DNA of 64,000 nucleotides from Acidobacteriota bacterium. Its GTDB lineage: Bacteria > Acidobacteriota > Thermoanaerobaculia > Gp7-AA8. Every line of letters begins with the position of its first letter. The stretch's first letter is position 1. Of the stretch, positions 34,924 to 42,744 are shown piece after piece. A program made the translations under genes and the position numbers. The stretch covers positions 1 through 64,000 of the forward strand of contig QHVT01000021.1 of the NCBI GenBank assembly GCA_003223645.1. The letters run 5' to 3'. Under the pieces are notes generated by a model that was not told the DNA's origin, did not search any database, and was given only the letters and a program-made list of their open reading frames with translations.

Positions 34924-36069
34924 TTACGTCCACTCCTCCCGCCCCGTTCGCGGTTTGCGCGGGTTGTGGCGGCGGTCGATTTCGGGGACGACTACTTCGC
35001 GGTGAGGGCGGGTGCGCTCGAAGACTTCGAGGAAGCGCGAGAGCTCGTCCACGACTTGACCAAACGACTCGGGCCGACGTGAGGCGGCGCGGAGGCGCTC
35101 GCAATGGGCGCGATAAATCTCGCAGCGCGCTCTCGCTTCCTCGAAGCGCGCGCGGACGTTCGCGTCCTCGTTGACGCGGCGGCGAAGGAAGCGCTGCAGG
35201 TCGGGGACGCGCTCGATGTGGCTGCAGAAGAGGATGACGTCGTTGCCGGCCATGAGGGCTTGCTCGGAGATGGTTTCGTAGGAGCCGAGGTCGGAGACGG
35301 CGTGCATTTCCATGTCGTCGCTGACGGCGAGGCCGCGGAAGTCGATGGCGTTGCGCAGGAGGTCCGTGGTCATGCGCCAGCTGAGCGTCGTCGGGCGCTC
35401 GGGCTCTTCGTCGATCTGCGGGTACGAGCCGTGGCCGATCATGATCGCGCCGGCTTCGTTGCCGAGGCGGTCGAAGGGGACGATGTCGTGCTTGAGGAGA
35501 TCGTCGATCGGGACGTCGATCACCGTGAGACCGTAATGCGGATCGGCGGAGCCGCGGCCGATGCCGGGCCAGTGTTTGAGACACGTCGCCGTGCCGGTGG
35601 CGTGCATGCCGCGCATGAACGCGCCGGCGAGGGTGGTCACGGTCTCGGGATCGCCGCCGAACATGCGGCGCTCCAACCCCTTCGTCGGCACCTCGGCGCG
35701 GATATCGACGACCGGCGCGAGGTCAATCTCGACGTCGAAGTAGCGCAGCGCCATGCCGATCACGCGGCCGTGCCACTCGGCGAGCTGCTCGGCGTCTTCG
35801 CCTTCGCCGAACGCTTCCGCGCTCGGGAATCCCGGCAGGATGTGGCGCAAACGATCGACGCGCCCTCCTTCCTGATCGATCATGAACACCGGCGGCTTCG
35901 CCTTGGCGAGGCTCTTCACTTCTTTCACCAGCTCCACGAATTCATCCGCCGTCCCGATGTTGCGGCCGAAGAGGACGATGGCGTACGGCGTGTTCTCGCT
36001 GAGGATGCGCCGCTCGAGGTTTGTCAGGTGCTTGCCGGTGAGTCCGATGCCGAGAACTTCAGTGCCCAT
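34924..36069 (-). CDS. nagZ: Glycoside hydrolase family 3, NagZ-like beta-N-acetylhexosaminidase
   Basis: A 381-residue single-domain GH3 protein from the ATG at 36067-36069. The fold motifs are FMIDQEGGRVDRLRH at ~62-76, KHWPGIGRGSADPHYGL at ~164-180 (the His-containing loop that distinguishes NagZ from other GH3 enzymes) and SDDMEMHAV at ~250, which has the nucleophile aspartate. NagZ removes N-acetylglucosamine from muropeptides during wall recycling in the cytosol. No signal peptide, as expected. The last ~40 residues are basic and probably disordered. A GxG-I change in place of the usual KHFPGHG is within family variation. Confidence 0.88.
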   Translation of the reverse strand: MGTEVLGIGLTGKHLTNLERRILSENTPYAIVLFGRNIGTADEFVELVKEVKSLAKAKPPVFMIDQEGGRVDRLRHILPGFPSAEAFGEGEDAEQLAEWHGRVIGMALRYFDVEIDLAPVVDIRAEVPTKGLERRMFGGDPETVTTLAGAFMRGMHATGTATCLKHWPGIGRGSADPHYGLTVIDVPIDDLLKHDIVPFDRLGNEAGAIMIGHGSYPQIDEEPERPTTLSWRMTTDLLRNAIDFRGLAVSDDMEMHAVSDLGSYETISEQALMAGNDVILFCSHIERVPDLQRFLRRRVNEDANVRARFEEARARCEIYRAHCERLRAASRRPESFGQVVDELSRFLEVFERTRPHREVVVPEIDRRHNPRKPRTGREEWT

Positions 36070-36126
36070 TCGCGTGGCATCGTAGCAATGCAGTCTCCAA
36101 GTCGCCTAGTCTCCTGGTCTTCTAGA

Positions 36127-36262
36127 CCCGCGCCCGGGCCCGCGCCCGCTTCCGCGCCCGGGGTGGGGGCACGAAGTCGCTGTCGCTCGCCGCCCACCCG
36201 GGCTCGGAAGCGGGCACGGGCTCGGGCGCGGGTTAATCGGCGCGGCGTGGGCTGGGGCTCGG
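36127..36262. repeat. GC-rich CGCGCCCG hairpin
   Basis: CCCGCGCCCG-type units at 36127-36163 are matched in inverted order by GGGCTCGGAAGCGGGCACGG-type units at 36208-36237. This is another tandem-plus-inverted intergenic element, between nagZ and mutS; the spacing is about 6 nt rather than 7. Confidence 0.55.
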
Positions 36263-36274
36263 GTCAGGCGGAGT

Positions 36275-38863
36275 TTAGGACTCCAGCTTTTGCTTCAACT
36301 CGTACAGCGCGTTCAGCGCTTCGCGCGGCGCGAGGGTGTCGAGGTCGAGCGTGCGCAGCGCGTCGATGACGCTCTGCTCTTTCGAGTTGAAGAGGCCGAG
36401 CTGGGAGGTCGCCGGACGCGGACCGCGGCGGCGCGTTTCTTCGACGACGTCGCGTTCCTTGCGCTCCAGCGTGTCGAGGATCTCCCGCGCGCGCTCGATC
36501 ACGGTCGTCGGAATGCCGGCGAGCTTCGCGACCTGGATGCCGTAGCTCTTGTCGGCCGCGCCTTCGACGACTTTGCGCAGGAAGATGATCTGCTCGTTCC
36601 ACTCTTTCACCGCGACGTTGGCGTTGGCGACGCGCGGTTTGGTCTTCGCGAGGTCGGTCACCTCGTGGTAGTGCGTGGCGAAGAGCGTGATGCCGCTGCG
36701 CGCGGGATTGTCGTGGAGAAACTCGATGATGGCCCAGGCCAGCGAGAGGCCGTCGAACGTCGCGGTGCCGCGTCCGACTTCGTCGAGGATGATGAGCGAG
36801 CGGTCGGTGGCGTTGTTGAGGATGTTCGCGGTCTCGTGCATCTCGACCATGAACGTCGACTCGCCGCGCGCGAGCTGATCGGACGCTCCCACGCGCGTGA
36901 AGATGCGGTCGCAAATGCCGAGGCGCGCTTTGGCGGCGGGAACGAACGAGCCGGCCTGATTGAGAAGGACGATGAGCGCTACCTGGCGGAGATACGTTGA
37001 CTTTCCGCCCATGTTCGGGCCGGTGATGATCTGGATGCCGTTGCGGTCGCGCTGGATGTTCGTGTGGTTGGGGATGAAGCGTTCGGTGGTCAGCTGCTCG
37101 ATGACCGGATGGCGTCCGTCTTCGATGCAGATCTCGGCGTCCTCGGAGAGCGTCGCGCGGACGTAGCGGTTGCGCGCGGCGATCGTCGCCAGCGACGCGA
37201 TCGCGTCGACGTCGCCGACGGCGCGCGCGGTCGCGAGGATCGCCGGACTCGCGGCCGCGATTTTCCCGAGGAGCTCGTCGTACAGGCGGAGCTCGATCGC
37301 GATCGCCTTCTCCTCGGCGCCGACGATTTTTTCTTCGAGCTCTTTGAGATCGGGCGTGATGAAGCGCTCCGCGTTGGTGAGCGTCTGCTTGCGGATGTAG
37401 TCGGACGGCGCCTTGGAGAGGTTCGACTTCGAGATCTCGATGTAGTAGCCGAAGACGGAGTTGTAGCGGACTTTCAGCGACGAGATGCCGGTGCGCTCGC
37501 GCTCGCGCGTCTCGATGTCGACGAGGATCGACTTCGAGTCGCGCGCGACTCTTCGCAGCTGGTCGAGCTCGTGATCGACGCCGGCGAGAATGACGTTGCC
37601 GTCGCGGAGCGACATCGACGGCTCGGGTTGAATGGTCTGCGCGACAAGCGCTACGACATCGGCGCACGGATCGAGCGCGGCGCGCATCGATTTCAGCAGC
37701 GGTCCCTGCAGCGGCTGCATCACGGCGCGCAGCTCGTCGGTCACAAGGAGCGACTCGGCGAGGGCGAGGCATTCGCGCGGCGTCGCGGTGCGCAGCGTGA
37801 TGCGTGACGCGAGCCGCTCGAGGTCGGCGATTTTCTGGAGGCGCGCCGTCATCTGCTCGAGGATCACGCGCGAGCGCGTCAGCTCGTCGACGGCGTCGTG
37901 GCGCTCGAAGATCGCCTCGCGCGATTTGAGCGGCCGCGTGATCCAGCGGCGCAGCGTGCGCGTCCCCATCGCCGATTTTGTGGCGTTGACGACGCTCCAG
38001 AGCGTCGCGCGCGGGTGCGATGCGTCGCGCGAGTCGAGCACTTCGAGATTGCCGAGCGTGGCCGCGTCGAGCTGGAGATAGTCGGCGTCGTTATCGACGC
38101 GCAGTGCCGTGACGTGGTCGAGCGGCTTCTTGTGGCTCGCGCTGGCGTAGCGCAGCGCGCCGCCGGCCGCGCCGACGCGGATGTCGTCGTCCTCGAGGCC
38201 GAAGCCGCGCAGCGACTGCGTGCCGAAATGTTTGGCGAGGTAGTCGTGCTGCGACTCGAAGAGCGACGGCTCGACCGACGTCGTCGGGATGGGGACAGGG
38301 AGGATTGCCTGTCCTCCACTCGGGATCACGGCTTCGCGGGGGGCGAAGCGGGCGACGTCGTCGAAGAGGCGCGCGTCATCGAAGGAGCGATAGCTGGTGA
38401 CGAAGAAGTCGCCGGTCGAGACGTCGAGATAGGCCGCGCCCACCTTCGATCCGTTGGGAACGAGGGCGAGGAGATAGCAGCTCTCGCGCTCGACGATCGA
38501 GCTCTCGGTCGCCGTGCCGGGCGTCACGACGCGCACGACCTCGCGCTTCACGAGTCCTTTCGCCAGCGCCGCGTCCTCGACCTGCTCGCAGATCGCGACG
38601 CGCAGCCCCATGCGAATCAGCTTGGCGATGTACGAGTCGGCCGAGTGATACGGCACGCCGCACATCGGCGCCTCGTGCTCCTGCCCCTTGTTGCGCGCGG
38701 TGAGCACGAGATCGAGGAGCGGCGCGGCCTTCTCCGCGTCCTCGAAGAACATCTCGTAGAAATCGCCGAGGCGGTAGAAAAGGATGGCGTCGGGAACCGT
38801 GCGCTTGATCTCGAAATACTGCTCGAGCATCGGGGTGAGCTTGGTGATGGGGCGGGACACCAT
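36275..38863 (-). CDS. mutS: DNA mismatch repair protein MutS
   Basis: An 862-residue MutS1 protein from the ATG at 38861-38863. The mismatch-reading motif FYRLGDFYEMF lies at ~29-39 (the Phe-x-Glu that stacks on the mispair). A connector follows at ~130-260, then core and clamp, then the ATPase with TGPNMGGKSTYLRQVA (Walker A, ~616) and DEVGRGTATFDG (Walker B, ~695). It binds mismatches and recruits MutL; no mutL is seen here. One oddity: residues ~183-191 (SGGQAILPV) are encoded by a palindromic repeat also found between genes at 45622-45647. They lie in the connector region and do not break the frame. Confidence 0.97.
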   Translation of the reverse strand: MVSRPITKLTPMLEQYFEIKRTVPDAILFYRLGDFYEMFFEDAEKAAPLLDLVLTARNKGQEHEAPMCGVPYHSADSYIAKLIRMGLRVAICEQVEDAALAKGLVKREVVRVVTPGTATESSIVERESCYLLALVPNGSKVGAAYLDVSTGDFFVTSYRSFDDARLFDDVARFAPREAVIPSGGQAILPVPIPTTSVEPSLFESQHDYLAKHFGTQSLRGFGLEDDDIRVGAAGGALRYASASHKKPLDHVTALRVDNDADYLQLDAATLGNLEVLDSRDASHPRATLWSVVNATKSAMGTRTLRRWITRPLKSREAIFERHDAVDELTRSRVILEQMTARLQKIADLERLASRITLRTATPRECLALAESLLVTDELRAVMQPLQGPLLKSMRAALDPCADVVALVAQTIQPEPSMSLRDGNVILAGVDHELDQLRRVARDSKSILVDIETRERERTGISSLKVRYNSVFGYYIEISKSNLSKAPSDYIRKQTLTNAERFITPDLKELEEKIVGAEEKAIAIELRLYDELLGKIAAASPAILATARAVGDVDAIASLATIAARNRYVRATLSEDAEICIEDGRHPVIEQLTTERFIPNHTNIQRDRNGIQIITGPNMGGKSTYLRQVALIVLLNQAGSFVPAAKARLGICDRIFTRVGASDQLARGESTFMVEMHETANILNNATDRSLIILDEVGRGTATFDGLSLAWAIIEFLHDNPARSGITLFATHYHEVTDLAKTKPRVANANVAVKEWNEQIIFLRKVVEGAADKSYGIQVAKLAGIPTTVIERAREILDTLERKERDVVEETRRRGPRPATSQLGLFNSKEQSVIDALRTLDLDTLAPREALNALYELKQKLES
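38292..38317. repeat. Palindromic repeat inside mutS
   Basis: The 26-bp segment GGACAGGGAGGATTGCCTGT+CCTCCA differs at one position from the intergenic copy at 45622-45647. It is a short hairpin (GGACAGGCA/TGCCTGTCC type) lying in frame within the mutS connector domain. Confidence 0.8.
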
Positions 38864-38873
38864 TGCATTTTAG

Positions 38874-38985
38874 ATGAACGCAGAACGCAGAAGGCAGAAG
38901 GCAGAAGGCAGAAATGAGAAACGAATCGTGACGCGAGTCTCAGTTCTTACTTCTGCCTTCTGCTTTCTGCCTTCTGCCTTCATCC
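38874..38985. repeat. GCAGAAG heptamer hairpin, copy A
   Basis: Five GCAGAAN-type heptamers (38881-38912) are followed by a ~35-nt loop and by about five inverted TTCTGCC/TTCTGCT heptamers (38950-38984). A TTCTTAC/ATGAGAA pair extends the stem, as in copies B and C. Its right arm also codes for the C-terminal tail of the gene at 38940-39311. Confidence 0.85.
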
Positions 38986-39311
38986 GCCGCGCGAATCGCC
39001 AGCAACTCGCCATCCCTCGCCCGCAACTCGATGATCACGGCATTTTTCAGACTCGTATGTGGCACTCGATCCATCAGCACCACCCACCTCTCCCCCTTCC
39101 CACCCTCCCCCGCCCGCGCCCTTGCCACGTGCACGACTTCGTAGTCGCGCAGGCCTCTTGCACGTGCGATCGTCAGCGCTCGTGCTCCGGCGTCGATCGA
39201 TAGGATCCGTCCTTTCGGCCGCGCCGGATCCTCGGCGTTGCGGAGCGCGACGAACAGGATCGCGCAGACGGCGATCCACCCGATGTAGAGCGGCCAGGGA
39301 CGGCGTAGCAC
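38940..39311 (-). CDS. Single-pass membrane hypothetical protein with repeat-encoded tail
   Basis: A 123-residue protein from a GTG at 39309-39311. Residues ~2-22 are one TM segment (LRRPWPLYIGWIAVCAILFVALR). A small beta-rich domain follows (GRILSIDAGARALTIARARGLRDYEVVHV, RWVVLMDRVPHTSLKNAVIIEL). The last ~16 residues (EGRRQKAEGRSKN) are the translated GCAGAAG repeat, so the natural end has been replaced or extended. A TATCAT -10-like element ends 6 nt before the GTG, pointing to a leaderless mRNA. Function unknown. It is divergent from the acyl carrier protein gene. Confidence 0.6.
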   Translation of the reverse strand: MLRRPWPLYIGWIAVCAILFVALRNAEDPARPKGRILSIDAGARALTIARARGLRDYEVVHVARARAGEGGKGERWVVLMDRVPHTSLKNAVIIELRARDGELLAIRAADEGRRQKAEGRSKN

Positions 39312-39316
39312 GTTGA

Positions 39317-39323
39317 TATGATA
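39317..39323. promoter_or_regulatory. Overlapping divergent -10 elements
   Basis: The 7-bp TATGATA reads as TATGAT on the plus strand and TATCAT on the minus strand. Each is 6-7 nt from a GTG codon (39330 rightward, 39311 leftward), so a single palindromic AT patch could serve two divergent, leaderless transcripts. The rightward gene may alternatively use the ATG at 39318, which lies in the element itself. Confidence 0.4.
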
Positions 39324-39584
39324 CGGACCGTGACGCGCGGCGAGATCGAAGAGAAGCTGGTGGCGATCGTCCAGCAGGAGAAAAACCTCTCCGCGGACCT
39401 CATCAAGCCCGAGACGCCGCTGGCCGAGGCGGGGATCGACTCGCTCGACTCGCTGACGATCCTGTTTGCCATCGAAGAGCAGTTCCACATCTCCATTCCC
39501 GACGATCGCGCGCGCGCCATCACCACGTTCGGGGACCTCATCGACATCGTTCAGGAGCTCGCGCCGCCTGCGGCGGCGGATTGA
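39318..39584 (+). CDS. Acyl carrier protein
   Basis: An 88-residue protein if begun at the ATG at 39318; the GTG at 39330 gives 84 residues. The motif EAGIDSLDSLTILFAIEEQFHISIPD holds the DSL serine to which phosphopantetheine is attached. The acidic helix II (TILFAIEEQFHI) is the usual enzyme-docking surface. It is followed by a ketosynthase gene, so the pair probably extends a fatty-acid or related acyl chain separate from the main fatty-acid gene set. The last residues APPAAAD are encoded in a 76-bp duplicated segment. Confidence 0.9.
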   Translation: MIRTVTRGEIEEKLVAIVQQEKNLSADLIKPETPLAEAGIDSLDSLTILFAIEEQFHISIPDDRARAITTFGDLIDIVQELAPPAAAD

Positions 39585-39740
39585 GGATTGAGAATTGAGG
39601 ATTGAGGAAAAAGACACGAGGTCAGCCCCTTCGCTTGCGCCGCCTGCGGCGGCGGATTGAGGATTGAGAATTGAGGATTGAGGAAAAAGACACGAGGTCA
39701 GCCCCTTCCTCAATCCTCAATCCTCAATCCTCAATCCACG
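39561..39740. repeat. GGATTGA heptamer hairpin with a 76-bp tandem duplication
   Basis: GCGCCGCCTGCGGCGGCGGA and the following GGATTGA/GAATTGA heptamers occur twice, at 39561-39636 and from 39637, a direct repeat with a 76-bp period. The first copy includes the end of the acyl carrier protein gene. After a CACGAGGTCAGCCCCTTC spacer, inverted CAATCCT heptamers (39710-39737) complete the hairpin, immediately before the ketosynthase core. Confidence 0.85.
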
Positions 39741-40951
39741 CGCCGCAGCGCGTCGTGATCACCGGACTCGGACTCATTTCTCCGTTCGGACGCGGAAAAG
39801 CGGCCGCGCTGGATGCGCTGCGCAACGCCAAGAGCGGCATCAAGTCGATCACCTCGATCGACGCGTCGGCGCTCAACTGCCGCATGGCCGGGGAAGTGCC
39901 GGCCGAGGCGCATGAAGGACAGCATCGCGGGCACGATCGCTTCACGCGCTTCGCGCTCATCGCCGCGGAAGAAGCGGCGCAGCAGGCGGGGAATCTCGGC
40001 GCCGATCCCGATCGCGTCGGCGTGATCCTCGGCACGGGACTCGGCGGATGCGAGACGCTCGACGGGAGCTATCGCCGCATGTACGCGGAAGGCGGACGCA
40101 TTCCGCCGATGGGCATCCCGATGTCGATGTACAACGCCGCCGGCGCGGCGGTGTCGGCGAAGCTGAACGCGCGGGGCGTCGGCTATTCGGTCGTCTCCGC
40201 GTGCGCGTCGAGCGCGCACGCGATCGGTCTGGCGATGCAGGCCATTCGCGCGGGCAGCGCCGACGCGATGATCACCGGCGGCGCGGACGCGCCGCTGACG
40301 ATGGGCGTGATTCGCGGATGGGAAGCGCTGCGCGTGCTGGCGATCGACAACGAGCATCCCGAAGCGGCGTGCCGTCCGTTCGCCGCGGACCGCAAGGGAC
40401 TCGTCCTCGCCGAAGGCGCGGCACTCTTCGTCCTCGAGTCGCTCGAGCGCGCGCAGTCGCGCGGCGCGGAGATCCTCGGCGAGATCGCTGGTTTCGGCGC
40501 GACGTCCGACGCGGGTCACATCACCGATCCCGATGCCGGCGGCGCCGCGCGCGCGATCACGCTGGCGCTGCGCGACGCGCGGCTGAACGTCGCCGACATC
40601 GGCTACATCAACGCCCACGGCACCGCGACGCGCGCAAACGATCCGACCGAGACCGCGGCGATCAAACAGGCGCTCGGCGAAGCAGCGAAGTCGATTCCCG
40701 TCAGCTCGACGAAGTCGCTGCACGGCCACGCCATGGGCGCGTCGGGTGCGATCGAGATCGCATCGTCGCTTCTCGCGCTGCGTGCAGGATTTCTCCCGCC
40801 GACGATCAACCTCCACACGCCCGACCCCGCCTGCGACCTCGACTACGTTCCGAACGCGCCGCGCGAGGCAAAAGTGGATGCGTTTCTCTCCAATTCGTTC
40901 GGTTTCGGGGGAATGAACGCGGTTGTGGCCGTGCGGACGCTAGTCTCCTAG
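39671..40951 (+). CDS. fabF: Beta-ketoacyl-ACP synthase II-like (KAS)
   Basis: The enzyme core begins at RVVITGLGLISPFG. The catalytic residues are all present: Cys in VSACASSAHAIG, His in INAHGTATRANDPTE, the STKS lysine, and His in HGHAMGASGA, as in condensing enzymes that extend acyl-ACP with malonyl-ACP. The start is unclear. A TTG at 39671 with a GAGG upstream would give 426 residues, with a 27-residue N-terminus read from the GGATTGA repeat. A GTG at 39755 would give 398 residues and trim the first strand. It lies 86 bp after the acyl carrier protein stop, in the same direction. Confidence 0.9.
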   Translation: MRIEEKDTRSAPSSILNPQSSIHAPQRVVITGLGLISPFGRGKAAALDALRNAKSGIKSITSIDASALNCRMAGEVPAEAHEGQHRGHDRFTRFALIAAEEAAQQAGNLGADPDRVGVILGTGLGGCETLDGSYRRMYAEGGRIPPMGIPMSMYNAAGAAVSAKLNARGVGYSVVSACASSAHAIGLAMQAIRAGSADAMITGGADAPLTMGVIRGWEALRVLAIDNEHPEAACRPFAADRKGLVLAEGAALFVLESLERAQSRGAEILGEIAGFGATSDAGHITDPDAGGAARAITLALRDARLNVADIGYINAHGTATRANDPTETAAIKQALGEAAKSIPVSSTKSLHGHAMGASGAIEIASSLLALRAGFLPPTINLHTPDPACDLDYVPNAPREAKVDAFLSNSFGFGGMNAVVAVRTLVS

Positions 40952-40963
40952 CCGCCACAATCT

Positions 40964-41034
40964 GTGGAGCGGCGGCCGCTCTCGGCTGCCGAATTCTCGC
41001 GAGAGGTCGGCGGCCGAAGCGGCCGCCGCTCCAC
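40964..41034. repeat. GTGGAGCGGCGGCC palindrome
   Basis: GTGGAGCGGCGGCCGCT at 40964-40980 is matched by AGCGGCCGCCGCTCCAC at 41018-41034, with a loop holding a second palindrome (GAATTCTCGCGAGAG). It lies downstream of the ketosynthase and may serve as a terminator-like stem. A related element is at 44305-44366. Confidence 0.7.
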
Positions 41035-41133
41035 CAAAGTCTGCGGGTGGGCGGTCAAGCTATGAGACCAGGAGACTCCTCCATGGCAATGCCTTTGCTA
41101 GACATTCTATGATTCGGCTCGGAGGCTGCACCG

Positions 41134-41487
41134 GTGATCGTAGAAAAGAAGCACGTCGAGAACTTCACGATTCTCTATGTCGAAGGCCTGATCAAGCTCG
41201 GGGAGAGCGCGGAGTTCTTCTCCTCCGCCCTCGAGAACGTGCTCAAGAACGAGAGCACGAACGTGATCATCGACTTCACGAAGATCGACTACATCGACTC
41301 CACCGGCATCGGTGAGCTGGTCGGCTACCTCGGCAAGTTCACGAACCAGAATCGCAAGCTGATCCTCGTCAACCCCTCGGAGCGCATCCAAAAGCTCCTC
41401 AAGCTCGCCAAGCTCGACGCGGTCTTCAAGATCTACAACACCGAGGAAGAAGCCGTGTCGGCGGAGAGCTCGCCCGCGCACGCGTAG
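41134..41487 (+). CDS. STAS-domain protein (anti-anti-sigma-type)
   Basis: A 117-residue protein from the GTG at 41134, which has a GGAGG site. The fold matches SpoIIAA/RsbV: VEKKHVENFTILYVEGLIKLGESAEFF, then NVIIDFTKIDYIDSTGIGELVGYL. In this family the serine in IDST is phosphorylated by an anti-sigma kinase and dephosphorylated by a SpoIIE-type phosphatase. No kinase gene is adjacent. The C-terminal ~15 residues are Ala/Ser/Glu-rich. The phosphatase encoded at 1385-3580 is a possible partner, though far away. Confidence 0.9.
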   Translation: MIVEKKHVENFTILYVEGLIKLGESAEFFSSALENVLKNESTNVIIDFTKIDYIDSTGIGELVGYLGKFTNQNRKLILVNPSERIQKLLKLAKLDAVFKIYNTEEEAVSAESSPAHA

Positions 41488-41537
41488 CGCGCCTTCGGCG
41501 CGCGGGGCTTCGCCCGATGGCAGATGGCGCTTCGCCC

Positions 41538-41658
41538 GAGGGGAAAGTTTAGTCGGTGCCGGTGATGAGTGCTGAGTGAGTGCTGGGTGCTGAGTGCTGA
41601 GTGGCGGGTCTTGGTTACGCAGCACCCAGCACCCAGCACCCAGCACTCAGCACTGTCA
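41538..41658. repeat. GTGCTGG/GTGCTGA heptamer hairpin, copy 2
   Basis: This copy shares the left flank (GGGGAAAGTTTAGTCGGTGC), the direct GTGCTGA/GTGCTGG heptamers, the loop (CTTGGTTACGCAGCACCC) and the inverted CAGCACC units with copy 1 at 3615-3776. It lies between the STAS gene and the asparaginase gene. A GCCATCCGC-type stretch follows at 41669-41702, akin to the unit of the hairpin at 8396-8537. Confidence 0.85.
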
Positions 41659-41718
41659 TGCGCAGCCGCCATCCGCGAAGCTGCCATCCGCGCAGCCGCC
41701 CTCTATACTCGCGCGTGA

Positions 41719-42744
41719 ATGTCCGTTCGTCTCACGAACGTCTATCGCGGGTCGCGCGTGGAGTCGTTTCACTCCGGATCGATTGCGGTCGTCGACTCGC
41801 GCGGGCGTTTGCTCGCGTGCGCGGGGGATCCGGCGACAGTCGCGTGTCTGCGTTCGTCGGCGAAGCCGTTTCAGGCGATTCCGCTTCTCGAATACGGCGG
41901 CGCGGAGGAGTTCGAGCTGACGGGAGAAGAGATCGCGCTGACGTGCGCGTCGCACGGCGGGGAGCCGGTGCACATCGCGACGGCGGCGGCGCTCCTGCGC
42001 AAGGGCGAGTTCGATGAAGAGGATCTCCTCTGCGGCGCGCACATGCCGTACGACGAGAAGTCGGCCGCGGAGCTGCGCGCGAGCGGCGAGGCGCCGTCGC
42101 CGCTGCACAACAACTGCTCGGGCAAACATGCCGGCATGCTCCTGGCGTCGCAGGTGATGGATGTGACGTCGGTGCGCTACATCGATCCCGCACATCCGCT
42201 GCAGGTGCTGATGCGCTCAACGCTCGCCGACTTCGCGGGCGTGGACGCGGACGAGATCCCGATCGCCATCGACGGATGCGGCGTTCCGGCGTTCTACCTC
42301 TCCCTCTATCGCGCCGCCCTCGCCTACGCGCGACTCCTCTCGCCGGCCGAGCGTTACGCGGAGAGCGCCTCGACCGTCGTAGAAGCGATGACGTCGTTTC
42401 CGTACTACGTCGCCGGCAGCTGGAGCATGACCACGCCGCTCCTCGCCGCGTTCAACGGCGAGCTTGTCGCCAAAGAAGGCGCCGAGGGCTTTTATGCGAT
42501 GGCGTTGAACAGCGCGTTGACCCCGCGCCTCGCCGTCGATGATGATTGCACCGTCGGCATCGCGCTGAAGATCGACGACGGATCGATGGACCGCGGACGC
42601 AATCCCGTGGTGCTTCGATTGTTGGAGATGCTGGGAGTCGAGCTGGATGAGACGCTGTTGCCGTACAAGCAGTGGGAACTTCGGAATCACAGCGGAACCG
42701 TAGTCGGAGAGGTGCAGGCGCAGTTTTCTTTGGAGGTCTTATGA
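41719..42744 (+). CDS. L-asparaginase II (AnsA/ReAII family)
   Basis: A 341-residue protein from the ATG at 41719. Family signatures are RSSAKPFQAIPLLEYGG at ~49, CASHGGEPVH at ~79 and NNCSGKHAGML at ~133, the thermolabile Rhizobium-type asparaginase unrelated to E. coli AnsB. It turns asparagine into aspartate and ammonia, as a cytosolic nitrogen-scavenging step. No signal peptide. Its stop overlaps the start of the rhodanese gene (ATGA at 42741-42744), so the two are translated together. Confidence 0.9.
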   Translation: MSVRLTNVYRGSRVESFHSGSIAVVDSRGRLLACAGDPATVACLRSSAKPFQAIPLLEYGGAEEFELTGEEIALTCASHGGEPVHIATAAALLRKGEFDEEDLLCGAHMPYDEKSAAELRASGEAPSPLHNNCSGKHAGMLLASQVMDVTSVRYIDPAHPLQVLMRSTLADFAGVDADEIPIAIDGCGVPAFYLSLYRAALAYARLLSPAERYAESASTVVEAMTSFPYYVAGSWSMTTPLLAAFNGELVAKEGAEGFYAMALNSALTPRLAVDDDCTVGIALKIDDGSMDRGRNPVVLRLLEMLGVELDETLLPYKQWELRNHSGTVVGEVQAQFSLEVL

